A stretch of 55,748 bases of DNA from positions 1-55,748 of the forward strand of contig NW_026516404.1 in assembly GCF_025602895.1 (NCBI RefSeq), given 5' to 3'. Under the pieces are notes generated by a model. That model saw nothing but the letters and a program-made list of their open reading frames with translations, was not told where the DNA came from and did no database searches. Shown piece by piece: positions 1 to 9,498 of the stretch. Each line of letters starts with the position of its first letter. Within the stretch, counting starts at the first letter, position 1. A program made the translations under genes and the position numbers. The DNA comes from Polychytrium aggregatum. Taxonomy: Eukaryota; Chytridiomycota; Chytridiomycetes; Polychytriales.

Positions 1-1260
1 TACGACTTGATCGCTGGCGGATGGCCCCTCCCTGCGACGCTGCCGGCTGTGTTGCCGATATTGACAGCGACACCTGGTTGGTGTCTTGGTCCAGTGTCGA
101 CCACGAGACAGTGTTCAGGGTACTTACAAGCAACGAGGGTTGGCTGTATAATCCGTGACGAGTAGAACAAGTCGCTCGCCACTTCCGCCTTCGCATTTGT
201 GGACGATCTGTGTGCCCGACGATTAACAAGAATGGCGGATGAGCATTGTTGCTCGCTGGCAAAGCCAGTCAAGCATCACGATCGAGGCAATCACGCCGCT
301 CAGCAGTGGCGATCCTGGCGTTCATGAGCTATGGCCATAGTCATGGCTCCGGCTCAAAGCAGCCAGTTCGTCCCCGTTCTCAAGAATGCACTGCGAGCCA
401 GACCCACCTGGACAAACATGTCACAATACTCCTGGCTGTCGTCCAAGTCACAGATCCGCATGATTTTGCGCTTCAAGCCCGGACCAACCTGCCCCGTTTG
501 CCCGGCCTGTCCGGCGTGCCCAGCATCGGCGTCTACCCCGGATTTCGAAGCGCTCGGCTGGTAGATGGTGCTGGTGCGCCAGTGCCTCAGCTCGGTCGAG
601 ATCGCAATATCGGCTTCGCTCAGGGATGGACGGGTTGGTGGAGGGCGCCTCGAATCGAGTGTATCGACGACGACGAACTGCGAGCCTCGGGTCGACACAC
701 CTTGCAACCTGCCGCTGTATCTAGATATCTGGGCGATCCAAGACCAACCGCCCCCAGAGCGATGTGTGTGTTGAAGGATGAGAGATGGGCCGTGAGCTGC
801 GAGAGCTTCCTGGTCCTTTCCGTGCCATGAGTAACAGCCTTCTGCACGATCGCACTATGGGCCCCGGATCAGATCGATCCTCTCGTGGGCCTTACACGGA
901 TATGGTGGCATTTCAGAATGTCTTCCTTTGCAACGACGGGAAACATCTCTGGGGTCGGCCGGAAGATATTGACGGCCATGCCTTGCGGATACGATGGGTC
1001 GCTGAGGATGACGCTCATAACGCAGTCTGGTACAAGAGAGTCATGGGGGCACGGATTAAGACTGATCATCTTGGGCGAGATGCAGCGAGCCGTATGCTTG
1101 CTGGACGGACAGGGATGTGATCGCTACCGGTTCCCTTGGACTTGCGGATTTCGGAGAGAGAAACGACCACGCCATAGAAGCTGCTGACGACGGTATCGGG
1201 CACGAGCGAGCCTATGCCCGTCGGCGGCCTGTGCCGTGCAGATGGCGCCGGCAGGTTCAT
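1..1260 (-). CDS. POT1: POT1-like telomere end-binding protein, 3' part outside window
   Basis: Probable single-stranded telomeric DNA-binding protein (shelterin Pot1), acting in the nucleus at chromosome ends. I read exons 1260-1128, 1026-896, 796-749, 677-408 and 207-128, then an intron starting GTAAGTA at 127; all frames join. ATG 1260 sits in a good context (ACAACCATG) and gives an N-terminus as long as human POT1's. The first OB fold reads VVSSFYGVVVSL, then KGTDCVMSVILSDPSYPQG, matching the POT1 Telo_bind pattern (KGTDYC...VTIVD). The second OB fold starts near LKRKIMRICDLDD and continues with RLVLLVTDYTANP. The C-terminal part lies left of base 1. The exon between 896 and 677 is the least certain, and nothing firm is read below base 127. 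The frame is interrupted only by splice-compatible stops, so this reads as a live gene. POT1 is diverged, and a profile search would settle it. Confidence 0.72.
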
Positions 1261-2059
1261 GGTTGTCGGGGCTGGTTGGTTCGCTGGCTGGCTGGTTCGT
1301 TCGCTGTTCGTGACGATGAAGGGAGAGCAAATGGCTGACGAGGGCTGGACATGCGCAGATGGACTTGTCGAGACGCTGCCCGCGACACACACGCGGAGAA
1401 TCGGCAATCATGTCCAAGGCTTGCACCGGCACGGCGATTCCCGAATGCGATGCACCGACTGCAGAACGACGATATCGCCCCACAATGTCTCGTCAGCCAA
1501 GTTCATCGCGGCGGCGTTCGGCCGGGCGGTCGACCGACGCCATTCAGCCCGCATATCTGCTCTCCCGCTTCAGCTGGCTCGCTTTGATCCTGGCATGCGC
1601 TGCCCAGAGCCTTTGCCCTCGCGCTTGCTCCTGCTGTCCCCTCCAGACACCCCGAAGGCCGTCCTGCATGCATCCTCCAAGACACTCGTGCTGGCATTCC
1701 CCCCAAGGCCTTGCTTGCGTCGCCCTCATGACCCCAAGATGATCCCCAATCAGGCACAGCTCCCCTGCCACCTTGATCCCCCCCGCCAAACCCACGGTGC
1801 CAAGCGCGGCGCTTGTCCGACCGAGCATGTCCGCCCACGCCTGTGCCACAACTGCGCCCTTGTCAGCGCCGCGCCGGCCAATCGCGCGCCGGCCCGGTGA
1901 CCCGCTGCCGCCGTGGCCGCCTTCCTTTTCGGGCGGTGGCTCGTGCTGCGCACCGTGACAAATGCCGCCGCCTCTCGTCCGCTTCTCGTCCGCTTCTCGC
2001 CCGCGCGAGCCGCGCTCTCGCCCTCGGCTGCGCTCTCGCCGCCGCTGTGGCTCAGCCGC
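1261..2059. other. Divergent intergenic region, POT1 / bZIP
   Basis: About 800 bases between the POT1 start and the bZIP core promoter. It is GC-rich with C/T-rich stretches towards the right. I see no gene here. The long minus-strand frame over 1544-2125 is low-complexity Arg/Gly/Glu-rich and looks like a by-product of base composition. It presumably holds both promoters. Confidence 0.5.
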
Positions 2060-2066
2060 TATAAAG
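2060..2066 (+). promoter_or_regulatory. TATA box of the bZIP gene
   Basis: TATAAAG in a GC-rich setting, followed by a long C/T-rich tract (about 2070-2130) typical of fungal transcription start regions. Transcription would start near 2090-2150, giving a leader of roughly 290-350 nt before ATG 2438 that contains all three upstream ORFs. Confidence 0.6.
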
Positions 2067-2171
2067 CCGTCCCGCCGCCCGCCGCCCTCCCCCCTCCTTT
2101 TTTTTTTCTTCTCTTCCTCGCACACCCTCCCTCCTTACTAGAACACATATCCCACTCATAGACCCGCAACC

Positions 2172-2183
2172 ATGTGCTGTTAA
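2172..2183 (+). promoter_or_regulatory. uORF1 (Met-Cys-Cys-stop)
   Basis: First ATG after the TATA box: ATG TGC TGT TAA. It closely resembles yeast GCN4 uORF1 (Met-Ala-Cys-stop). The ATG context is CAACC, reasonably strong. Confidence 0.7.
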
Positions 2184-2245
2184 ATCCGCGTCCCGCCCCC
2201 CAAGCGCACCTGAGATTCTCATCTCTCCTCTCTCTCTTTTTCAAA

Positions 2246-2254
2246 ATGTGTTGA
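2246..2254 (+). promoter_or_regulatory. uORF2 (Met-Cys-stop)
   Basis: Second ATG of the leader: ATG TGT TGA, in a strong context (CAAAATG). Two sense codons only. It lies 62 nt after the uORF1 stop codon. Confidence 0.7.
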
Positions 2255-2310
2255 CTCGCTCGTAATTTATAGTCTCAAACTTTTAGTTTGCTGCACTCAT
2301 TCTGCCCATC

Positions 2311-2343
2311 ATGACTCCGTTCGTGAAAGTAAAATCTCTTTAA
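2311..2343 (+). promoter_or_regulatory. uORF3 (10 codons plus stop)
   Basis: Third ATG of the leader, encoding MTPFVKVKSL and ending at TAA 2341-2343. It lies 94 nt before the main ATG, with no other ATG in between. In a GCN4-like scheme this would be the inhibitory uORF. Confidence 0.65.
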
Positions 2344-2437
2344 GCTCGACCTACCCAGCTTCTGCCCTTTTTTTCGTTTTGAACCACCTCCCCCCAGTTC
2401 ATTTCCTCCCTCTGTTTCGACCTTGAAAATCACTACT

Positions 2438-3367
2438 ATGCCAATGACTTCCTCAGAATTCGACTTCAACCCTCTGGAATTCAACTTTGGCCCCTCCGGC
2501 CCTAGTTCCCTCCAAACGTCGCCCCTCGTCTCCTCGGCGGACCTGTTTGCCTCGCTCGATGGCAGCCACAGCACGGCGATGCTTCTGCAGGACCTGCTGA
2601 TGCCTGCGGGCCTCTCGGCCTCGGCTCCTGCTTTGCTCGCCGAATCGCGTCTGCCGCTCGGCTTTGCAACCAGCCCCACCGTTTCCCCTGCGAACGAGTG
2701 CCTCCAGGACTTTTCCAACTCGCTCTTCCCCACCCCCCAGCAGTCGCCCCTGTCCGAGTTTGTCTGCAGCGACCCCTTCGCCTCGCCTGCGGCCTCGTCC
2801 TTGGCCCTGTTCCCGTCAACGCCCAGCCTGACCCAGGCTGCTGCGATGCCCTCGCCCAGCATCAGCATTCCTTGGACTCCTGCCACGCCCGTGGTCTCGA
2901 CGCCTTCGACGCCGGTGCTGCCCTCCTCCGGCATTGATCTCGGCGCCTTGATTGGACTCGCCATTGCTGGCGCAATCAAGCAGCAGCCCCCTCCTCCAAG
3001 CGCGGCCGCTCCTGCCACGTCCGTCGCAAACATTCCGCCAATCACGATCCAGCAAACCTACCGTGGGCAGAAGCGCAACGTGACCGCCGCCGAGATCATT
3101 GCCGAGGAGCAGCTCAAGCGCCAGAAGAACACGGACGCCGCGCGCCGCTCCCGCCAACGCAAGGCCGAACGCATGGACACGCTCGAGCGCCAGATCAAGG
3201 AGATGGCTGCCGAGCGCGCCAAGTTCCAGGCCCAGCTCAACGCCATGAACGAGCGCGACGCCGCCCGCGTCAAGGAGATTGAGGCCCTCAAGGCTGCTCT
3301 CAGCCACGCCAATGTTCTCCTCGGCGAGGTCGGTCTCGGCATTGCCGAGCTCGACAAGCCGCTGTGA
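2438..3367 (+). CDS. Gcn4/CPC1-like bZIP transcription factor
   Basis: Intronless, 309 residues. ATG 2438 is chosen because the open frame upstream offers only a TTG. The C-terminal basic region starts near residue 224 and has the N-x2-AA-x2-S-R pattern (NTDAARRSRQRK, Asn near 231), almost identical to the Gcn4/CPC1 signature NTEAARRSRARK. A heptad-repeat zipper follows to about residue 300. The N-terminal half is rich in Ser, Pro, Phe, Leu and acidic residues (such as SSEFDFNPLEFNF), typical of activation segments. In fungi this family activates amino-acid biosynthesis genes on starvation. Three short uORFs in the leader match the translational control known for yeast GCN4. Another bZIP subfamily is possible, but the basic region plus the uORFs favour Gcn4. 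Confidence 0.88.
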   Translation: MPMTSSEFDFNPLEFNFGPSGPSSLQTSPLVSSADLFASLDGSHSTAMLLQDLLMPAGLSASAPALLAESRLPLGFATSPTVSPANECLQDFSNSLFPTPQQSPLSEFVCSDPFASPAASSLALFPSTPSLTQAAAMPSPSISIPWTPATPVVSTPSTPVLPSSGIDLGALIGLAIAGAIKQQPPPPSAAAPATSVANIPPITIQQTYRGQKRNVTAAEIIAEEQLKRQKNTDAARRSRQRKAERMDTLERQIKEMAAERAKFQAQLNAMNERDAARVKEIEALKAALSHANVLLGEVGLGIAELDKPL

Positions 3368-3520
3368 GCGACGGAGGTGGCCCTCTGTTTGCAGCTTCTC
3401 CCGCAACTCACGATTTTCCCTCTCCATCTCGTTCCATTTCCATCCATTTCATCTCCATTCCATCCGACATTTTCCTCTCGATCGATTCTTGTGAGCCCAT
3501 TTCCAAAATCCTGATTTTCA

Positions 3521-3526
3521 AATAAA
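3521..3526 (+). terminator. Poly(A) signal of the bZIP gene
   Basis: AATAAA followed by a T-rich run, 150 bases after the stop codon. Confidence 0.6.
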
Positions 3527-4224
3527 TTCTTTTTTTTTTGTTCAATCCCAAGCTCTATCCCGTGCTCAGATATATGGCAGAGGTGTGGTGTGTGGTGTTG
3601 TGAGGTGCACTCGAGATTGGATCTGTTTCACTGGCTTATGGTGGTCGTTGCCATCCTTGCTTGCCATTTGCAGCGACAGTCGACCTTCAAGTGTGCAAAC
3701 GTGCAGCCGCATTGCCATTGCGACTCTGATCTGCACACAGCAGCGGTCTTTTGGTCGACCGATCATCATAGCATTCGTGGCTGATGAGTGAATGTGTATT
3801 TAAGATCTAGAAGCAAGCAGAGGCTGGGCAGCGTCTCGGGGTTCTCGAGATTGGCGAGCGCTGCCTCAGTTCAAGGAGAGGGTAAAAGAAAGAGAGCGAG
3901 AGAAGAAAAAAAAAAGAAAGGGCAGAGACAAGAGCGAGAGAACAGGGTCGCGAGGTCGATTGGGGGAGGAGGCAAACTGATCGAAGCGGACCCAAGCCGG
4001 GCCGAGCCAGTCAAGCCAGGGCGGAGGTTGACGACAGCCCCAGGCGAGGACAAGTTGGCGCAAAGGCTGGAGGAGACATGGACGGGGGGGGGATCGAAGC
4101 GGACCAGATGGGATTAGATCGGATTGGATCGGATTGGATCGGACAGGATCGGATCGGTAAAGAAATGCGATGGACTGGGAATGGGGCCGAGTTTGACCAA
4201 TGTCGATGTCGATGTCGCTTTAGT
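3527..4224. other. Convergent intergenic region
   Basis: Lies between the bZIP 3' end and the 3' end of the first secreted-protein gene. It holds a purine-rich stretch (3870-3960) and a short GATCGGATTG-type repeat, but no gene I can support. Confidence 0.5.
4108..4160 (+). repeat. Short tandem repeat, unit about GATCGGATTG
   Basis: Four to five imperfect 10-bp units (GGATTAGATC, GGATTGGATC, GGATTGGATC, GGACAGGATC). They follow a run of G at 4084-4092. Probably slippage-derived. Confidence 0.7.
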
Positions 4225-5338
4225 TTAGAGCGTTAGACCAAGGACGGCAACAGCAGCACCAAAGGCAAGCGAGACCAAGGGGACGGCCAGGGTGGCAGCG
4301 GAGGACGAGGGCTTGGAGCTCGGGGACGAGCTGGTAGTGCTGCTGGCGGCGACAGGCGAGGGCGACGGCGTCGGAGTGGGCAGGGTGCAGTTTCCGGTCA
4401 AGCCAGCGCGGCCAGTGTCGCCGAGGGCAACCGAGACGGCGAGCAGGTTGGCGGGGGTGGCCGGGATGCCGCCATAGCAGACGGTCGAGATGCTGTAGGT
4501 GATGGCAGCACCGGCAGGGCTGCTCACGTAGACAAAGAAGAGATCGGTGGTGCCGGGGGCAATGGTGGCATTGCACGAGTCGGTGTGCTGCAGAGGGGGG
4601 TTGCTGAAGCCGCTGACGGTGATGGTCTTGCCGGCGAGCGAGGGCTGACCCTTATAGTCGCAGGCAACGGAGATGTCGGCCGAGTAGTTGGCGCCGGGGC
4701 TGTTTGGAGCGATGGACAGATGGGCGGATGGTGGTGAAAGACAGTAATTAGAGATGGCCGTTGATGATCAAGCCGAGGGTAAATAACAAGTGGCAGTGTC
4801 GGGAGAGTGTGGGATTGGAGAACAACAGCGGCAACGGCAGCAACAGTAGCAACAGCAATAACAATAACAATAACAACAGAAGCGGCTTTGGTCGTTCGTT
4901 TGGTCTCTGTCGCCAGACCCGACACAACCTGCGCGGACAACACACTTACCCCGACGAGTTGCCGACCAGGTCGACGACGGTGCCGAGCAGAGTGTACTGC
5001 GTGCAGGTCGCCAGGCACTGGGCGTTGCTACCGCAGCTCTGAATGACGCTGCAGGTGAAGGTGCCGTCGGTCTGGGCGAGCGCTGCACAACCAGCACGCA
5101 GACACAGCGGGGAATAGAGAGAGGCGATAGCGCATGATGGTGGTGGTGATAGAGCATGGCGATAGAGTAGATGGCATAAGTGGATGCAAAGCGGCAGTTT
5201 CGATAGGTCCCCGGCGGTGCACTCCTCTGTCTGCAGCACACAGGAATAGGCCAGGCCACACCCCAGCCGGCGATACAGAAAGCGGGTCTTACCAGAGCCG
5301 GCGAGGGCCAGGAGCGAGAGAGCAGTGATGGACTTCAT
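4225..5338 (-). CDS. Secreted Cys protein, tandem paralog 1 (GPI-type C-terminus)
   Basis: Exons 5338-5293, 5082-4950 and 4699-4225; 217 residues. The start MKSITALSLLALAGSALA is a clear signal peptide ending in an ALA cleavage site. The mature part has paired cysteines (TCSVIQSCGSNAQCLATC) and a central block with SGFSNPP and STVCYGGIP. A Ser/Thr/Pro-rich stretch and a hydrophobic tail follow, as in GPI-anchored proteins. It shares its layout and intron positions (phase 1 in the signal peptide, phase 2 before a Y-S-A motif) with the two genes to its right. The family is unknown to me. The segment (T)LLGTV...SADISVAC could suggest a small beta-barrel such as an NTR-like fold, but this is only a guess. 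Likely located at the cell surface. Confidence 0.82.
4820..4882 (+). repeat. CAA/CAG microsatellite inside intron 2 of paralog 1
   Basis: Imperfect AAC/AGC triplet repeats (AACAGC, AACAAT units) inside the 250-bp second intron, so they are not translated. Confidence 0.75.
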
Positions 5339-5939
5339 GGCGGCGGATGGACTGACGGAGTGGTGTGCAGATGGAGAGATGGACAGATGGCCGGACAGAC
5401 TAGACGAATGCTGGCAGCAGAAGCGCTTATGAGGAAAAGAGAGGCGATCGGCACCCAAAGCCAAAGAGCGGCCGACCGAAAAGCGCCTCGACAGGGACGA
5501 CGTCGGAAAAGAAGGCCGGCCGGAAAAGGAAGGCGCGCCGCGGCGCCCGCCAATGGGAGCGCGTGGCCGGCTGCGCGTGCATGCTGCGCAACACTGTACT
5601 GTGGCCGCCGTGTGCTGCGACGCGCGCTGGTCGTGTGGCACCAGCTGCGGTGCGCGTTTGGGCTTCTGGATGCGGCTGTGGTTGGCGGTGGAGGTGGTGG
5701 TGGTGGGGGACCGCGGTGATGCCCACGGTCACCAACGTGGCGGCCATGGCACTCGACCAACATGGCCTGGCCGTTCTGTGCATGCACATGCACCAGGCCT
5801 GTCGCCGGCCCAAGGATCTGGGTCGAGCATCAGGAGCATCAGGAGCATCAGGAGCATCAGGAGCATCAGGAGCATCAGGAGCATCAGGAGCATCAGGAGC
5901 ATCAGGAGCATCAGGAGCATCAGGGACGGCGAGCATGGT
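5339..5939. other. Intergenic region between paralogs 1 and 2
   Basis: Contains the promoter of paralog 1 on its left side, a GGT-rich patch near 5690-5710 and a 9-bp minisatellite on its right. The plus-strand frame of 419 codons crossing this region has minisatellite-driven low complexity and runs antisense to paralog 2. I do not accept it as a gene. Confidence 0.5.
5826..5923 (+). repeat. 9-bp minisatellite, unit GCATCAGGA, about 11 copies
   Basis: Nearly perfect head-to-tail 9-mers ending 17 bases before the stop codon of paralog 2 (minus strand), so they fall in that gene's 3' UTR or flank. The unit length is a multiple of three, so all frames stay open through it. Confidence 0.95.
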
Positions 5940-7001
5940 CTATTCCCGGACTGCTCCCACCACCACCGCTACCGCCATCGCGACCAGCGCTGTCGCCAGC
6001 CCCGCCGACCATCCGGGCCTCTGTCCTTCCGAATACACCATCACAATTTTGGTTCCGTTGGTCCCGTTGACGACTTGCAGCCCGTTGTTCGGCGCAGGGG
6101 CCGGCGTCGACAGCGGCGTCGGCAGAGCACACCACGGATTGCCGTACCGCGTGCCGTTCGTGCCTGTCCCGGTGCTCGGGTACAGCCCCACGACATTGCT
6201 GAGGTGCTGGACGGTATCGTTCGTCACCGCAAACCCTCCGTAGCAGATCGATGTCAGATTGTAGATCGTGAAGGACGTCCCCAGCAGCACATTCTTGTAT
6301 GTCGTCGAGTTAAAAAAGAACAGCCGGGTGTCGCCCACGCTGACGTCCGCCTGGCACACTTCGTTGGTCGGCACTGCGGCGGTTGGCTGTGCCCGGGTGA
6401 TGTTGGGGGCATGGTTGAAGTTGTTGATGGTCATGATGTTCCCGTAGAAGCTGCCCTTGAAGCTGCACTGCACAAGGACATTGGCCGAGTAGTTTCCGCT
6501 GGCCCTGGCGATCGAGTTCCGAGGTGGCCCGTCCGAGTGAGCACAGCCAGCATCAGTCTCGGGCTTGGACGTTGTGTGCGTGCAGCATATTTGCAATTCA
6601 CCCTCACAGCCAGTACCAGTACCAGTCCCAGTACTAGTACCAGCATCACTACGAGCATCACTACCAGCATCGGTCACAGCAGCAACACTCACGCCGGCAA
6701 TCTGGTGCCCGTGTTGACGTTGATGACCCGCCCCAGCACAATGTACGGGCTGCATGTGCTGAGGCATTCAATATCGCTGTTGGGGCATGGATACGAAGCT
6801 GTGCATGGATAGTATCCTGCGTACACCTCCGCTGCTGAGAGCGCAGAGTCGTCAGTTTGCAATCTGGCAGACTTGTCCCTTCTCGCCCCGCCAGTACTCC
6901 ACACACACCACCGTGGCTCTCCTTTTCAGCCTCTGCTCCTCATACGATGTATCTGCCATACCTAGAAGCGACAAGAGGAACAGCGTGCCGCTCAAGTTCA
7001 T
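5940..7001 (-). CDS. Secreted Cys protein, tandem paralog 2
   Basis: Exons 7001-6962, 6834-6693 and 6504-5940; 248 residues. The first exon encodes MNLSGTLFLLSLL and the signal peptide probably ends VYA before GYYPC. The cysteine pattern is YPCPNSDIECLSTC, followed by YIVLGRVI, YSANVLVQCSFKG and LTSICYGGF. The C-terminal tail is hydrophobic (LATALVAMAVAVVVGAV). Intron phases (1, then 2) equal those of paralogs 1 and 3, so the three genes come from tandem duplication. It is the most diverged of the three. It has a longer central insertion between the NNF block and the ICYGG block, and several N-glycosylation sequons (NGT, NYT-like) in its C-terminal part. Function is unknown; the cell surface is the expected location. 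Confidence 0.78.
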
Positions 7002-7685
7002 CGCGGTGGTCTCTGGTTGAATCGATAGTGCGTCGCCGAGATAGCAAGCACTTCAAGTCCGGCTCTGACCCTGGCGCTGCTCGCAAATCCCTCTGCCATC
7101 GCTGCGACTTTGGGAGCCTGTGTCGTCTGCGCCAGCCTTGCCTCAGTGTTTGGTAACCTTGGCAGAAGCACACTGCTGCTTTCTGGAACAGCGCTCTCGA
7201 AAAACTGATTCGGAGAAGCACAGATTGCCAACTCTGTTCCGCTTGTGCTGCCAGTCTGTTCCGCTTGTGCTCTCAGTCTGGTCGCAGTCCTGTCTCACGC
7301 CCTTCCTCCAGCGAATCTCGGCGTCGGAGCTACAATATGGAGCAGAAATGCACAAGCATTGCAGTGAATGGCGATATTTCTTCAATGTGGTCGATATATC
7401 CATGCTCTACGACTCCCCTCCGCTGCCTCGAGCCTGCCTGTTCCTTGCAACACACTACCGCCCTTCGTTTGTACATCCCCACTTTTATGACTGCTCTCGC
7501 CCACTCCGTGTGGGCTGAAGGATTCGCAAAACAGTGCCGGTCGCTCGTTAACAGTGGTTATGTATTCTGCGACTGGATAAGCGGGCTAGTGCTTCCTATC
7601 GCCCCTATCGTTCCAATTGCATATCACCGCACATCGCTCCACATCGCTTCATGTCGTTCCGCATCGCTTCAGTTCCTTGGTACTT
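7002..7685. other. Intergenic region between paralogs 2 and 3
   Basis: Upstream region of paralog 2 and 3' flank of paralog 3. It contains an imperfect CATCGCTTC-like repeat near 7625-7675. I see no gene or clear TATA box. Confidence 0.45.
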
Positions 7686-8708
7686 CTAGTTAGCCGCCAG
7701 CAGTGCCACCAGCGACCCCATGCCAGCGACAGCGACGGCAAACTTGCCCAGTCGCGGCGAGACGGCGTCGCTCCCCGCGATGAAGCTGCCGCCCGATCCA
7801 CCCGACACCGTTGGAGGCGGGGGAGGAGGGGCTTGAGGAGCCGGAAGTGTGCAGCTCGCGCTTCCAAACAGCGCACCGCTTGTGCCGACACTGGCTCCGA
7901 TAACGTTGCTGACGTGCTGGATGCTGTCGGCAGTCACGGGAATGCCTCCGTAGCAGACCGTCGAGATGGCATAGGTCTTGACGGTCGACGTCGACAGGCT
8001 GGAGATGTAAATGAAGAAGAGGTACTGCTTGCCGTCCGCGGAAATGCTGCCGTTGCAGGAGTTGGTGGGCGTTGCCGGTGGGTTACTGAACCCCGAGATC
8101 GTCAGGACTTGGCCGGCCAGCGATACGCCGCCTTTAAAACTGCATTGGACCACCACGCTGGCGGAGTAGGTGGAGCCTGGGCTGGAAGCGGCAGCAGGTC
8201 AGCATCCACCCGCCACCAGGGTCAGTACTGTTAGCGCCAGTATCTGTCGTACCAGTGCCGGCACACTATGCTCTATCGATGAGCATTCGAGAGACCGCCC
8301 AGTCTGATGCCGCCGCCGATTTCACCACCGACCTACCCAAGGACAGTACCGTTCGGTGAAATCACCTGTGAAACGGTTCCCATCACGACAATGTTGCTGC
8401 AAGTCGAGAGACACTCGACATCGTTCCCGCAGTTGATGCCAGACGAGCAGCTGTATGTTGCCGCTTGACAGGACGCTGAGGTTTGAAGTGTTTTAGTAGC
8501 AAGCTCAGGGATTTCAAGAGTTGGTTTGATACTTGTCCACTACGATCGCAGGACAGCCTCCTGTCAAAGATCGCAGCGGGCCATTTGCACTCGATTCCAG
8601 CACTTGTCTCCCGTCGCACTGGATATCAACCCTCAGTATCCATCGCGGCGCTCATGTATCCTTACCCATTCCTGCTACGAAACCAAGCAACGCGATCAAA
8701 AGCTTCAT
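7686..8708 (-). CDS. Secreted Cys protein, tandem paralog 3
   Basis: Exons 8708-8666, 8475-8337 and 8181-7686; 225 residues. MKLLIALLGFVAGMASCQA is the signal peptide. The cysteine block SCSSGINCGNDVECLSTC aligns with paralog 2 (ECLSTC) and paralog 1 (QCLATC). The core repeats SGFSNPP and ISTVCYGGIP almost exactly as in paralog 1, and IQHVSNVIG as in paralog 2. A poly-Pro stretch and a Gly/Ser-rich segment precede a hydrophobic C-terminus (VAVAGMGSLVALLAAN), again suggesting a GPI anchor. Introns are in the same phases as in its neighbours. No enzymatic motif is visible. A structural or adhesive surface role is only an inference from the architecture. Confidence 0.8.
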
Positions 8709-9498
8709 CTTGAACTGAATCAGAGGAGCGGGAGCTTGGCTGGTTTGGACGATTGGCTGCTTCCCCAGTCGGCGAATGTGCTGAATAGCCAGCGGGGTTC
8801 TGACGACGGCTTGTGGATTCCGCTGCAGCGGGCTGCTACATCTAGCGTATCGCTTCGGGGGGCCAGACCATCGCCGCTTTTATACCCCCAAATTTCGTCG
8901 ATTCCCTCAGATGTTTGCTCCGCGCACCAAACCCAGATTGTTCTGCCGACGATAGCTCGCTTCTCCCACTCGGATTCCACAGCTCCGCGACAACAAACAA
9001 ACGCTCAGTCGAAAATGAAGACAGCGACTCCAACTTTGGTGCCAGGAGTCTCAGTCTAACATGTACTCCGCGACAACACAACGCCCCTGGCAATAGTTAA
9101 CTGGTCACCTCGGCAGTCCCCGGGTGAGGATCATGGCCAGCCCACGATGTTACGAGACTACAAATCGTTTGGCTGCTGATCCAAAAGTGTCGTATTGATT
9201 CCAGCGACTGCAGTCATCACAGGAACATGTTGAAATTGAGCAGCAGCGACCGGGACAGACTCTTTTCTCTCTGAAGGAAACGCCACAGCTTGTTCACCGC
9301 CGAGCACTTCTGCAAATCCCATGCTCTTCGAGGTTGCAGCTTGCGTTTCTCACAGTCTCCCCACACAGCCGCCACCCTCCCTCGCAGTTCCCACTCGGCC
9401 CTCACATACAGCTCCCTCCAAGGCATGACCGGGAGCATCTCGCTCGATGACAACGATGGCGTGTATTCGCATCCACAGATTGATTCGGCAGGCGCCGT
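8709..9498. other. Intergenic region, paralog 3 promoter / siroheme synthase 3' flank
   Basis: No gene is supported here. On the minus strand, 9475-9420 carries a weak GCGAATACACGCC match to the dispersed 3'-flank repeat found elsewhere in the window. It is too short to call. Confidence 0.4.
8878..8884 (-). promoter_or_regulatory. TATA box of paralog 3
   Basis: TATAAAA on the minus strand, 170 bases before ATG 8708. No comparably clear TATA box was found for paralogs 1 and 2. Confidence 0.55.

Noticed and set aside
1544..2125. 193-codon minus-strand open frame upstream of the bZIP
   Set aside because: Lies over the C/T-rich promoter and encodes Arg/Glu/Gly runs; no similarity or splice signals.
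5826..5923. Possible CRISPR-like array
   Set aside because: The units are 9 bp and contiguous, with no spacers. It is a minisatellite in a eukaryotic genome.
5553..6812. 419-codon plus-strand open frame
   Set aside because: Crosses the 9-bp minisatellite and runs antisense to the spliced secreted-protein paralog 2, which has signal peptide, intron phases and homology in its favour.
9420..9475. A seventh repeat copy after the siroheme synthase
   Set aside because: Only a GCGAATACACGCC-like box matches; the hairpin and other blocks are missing.
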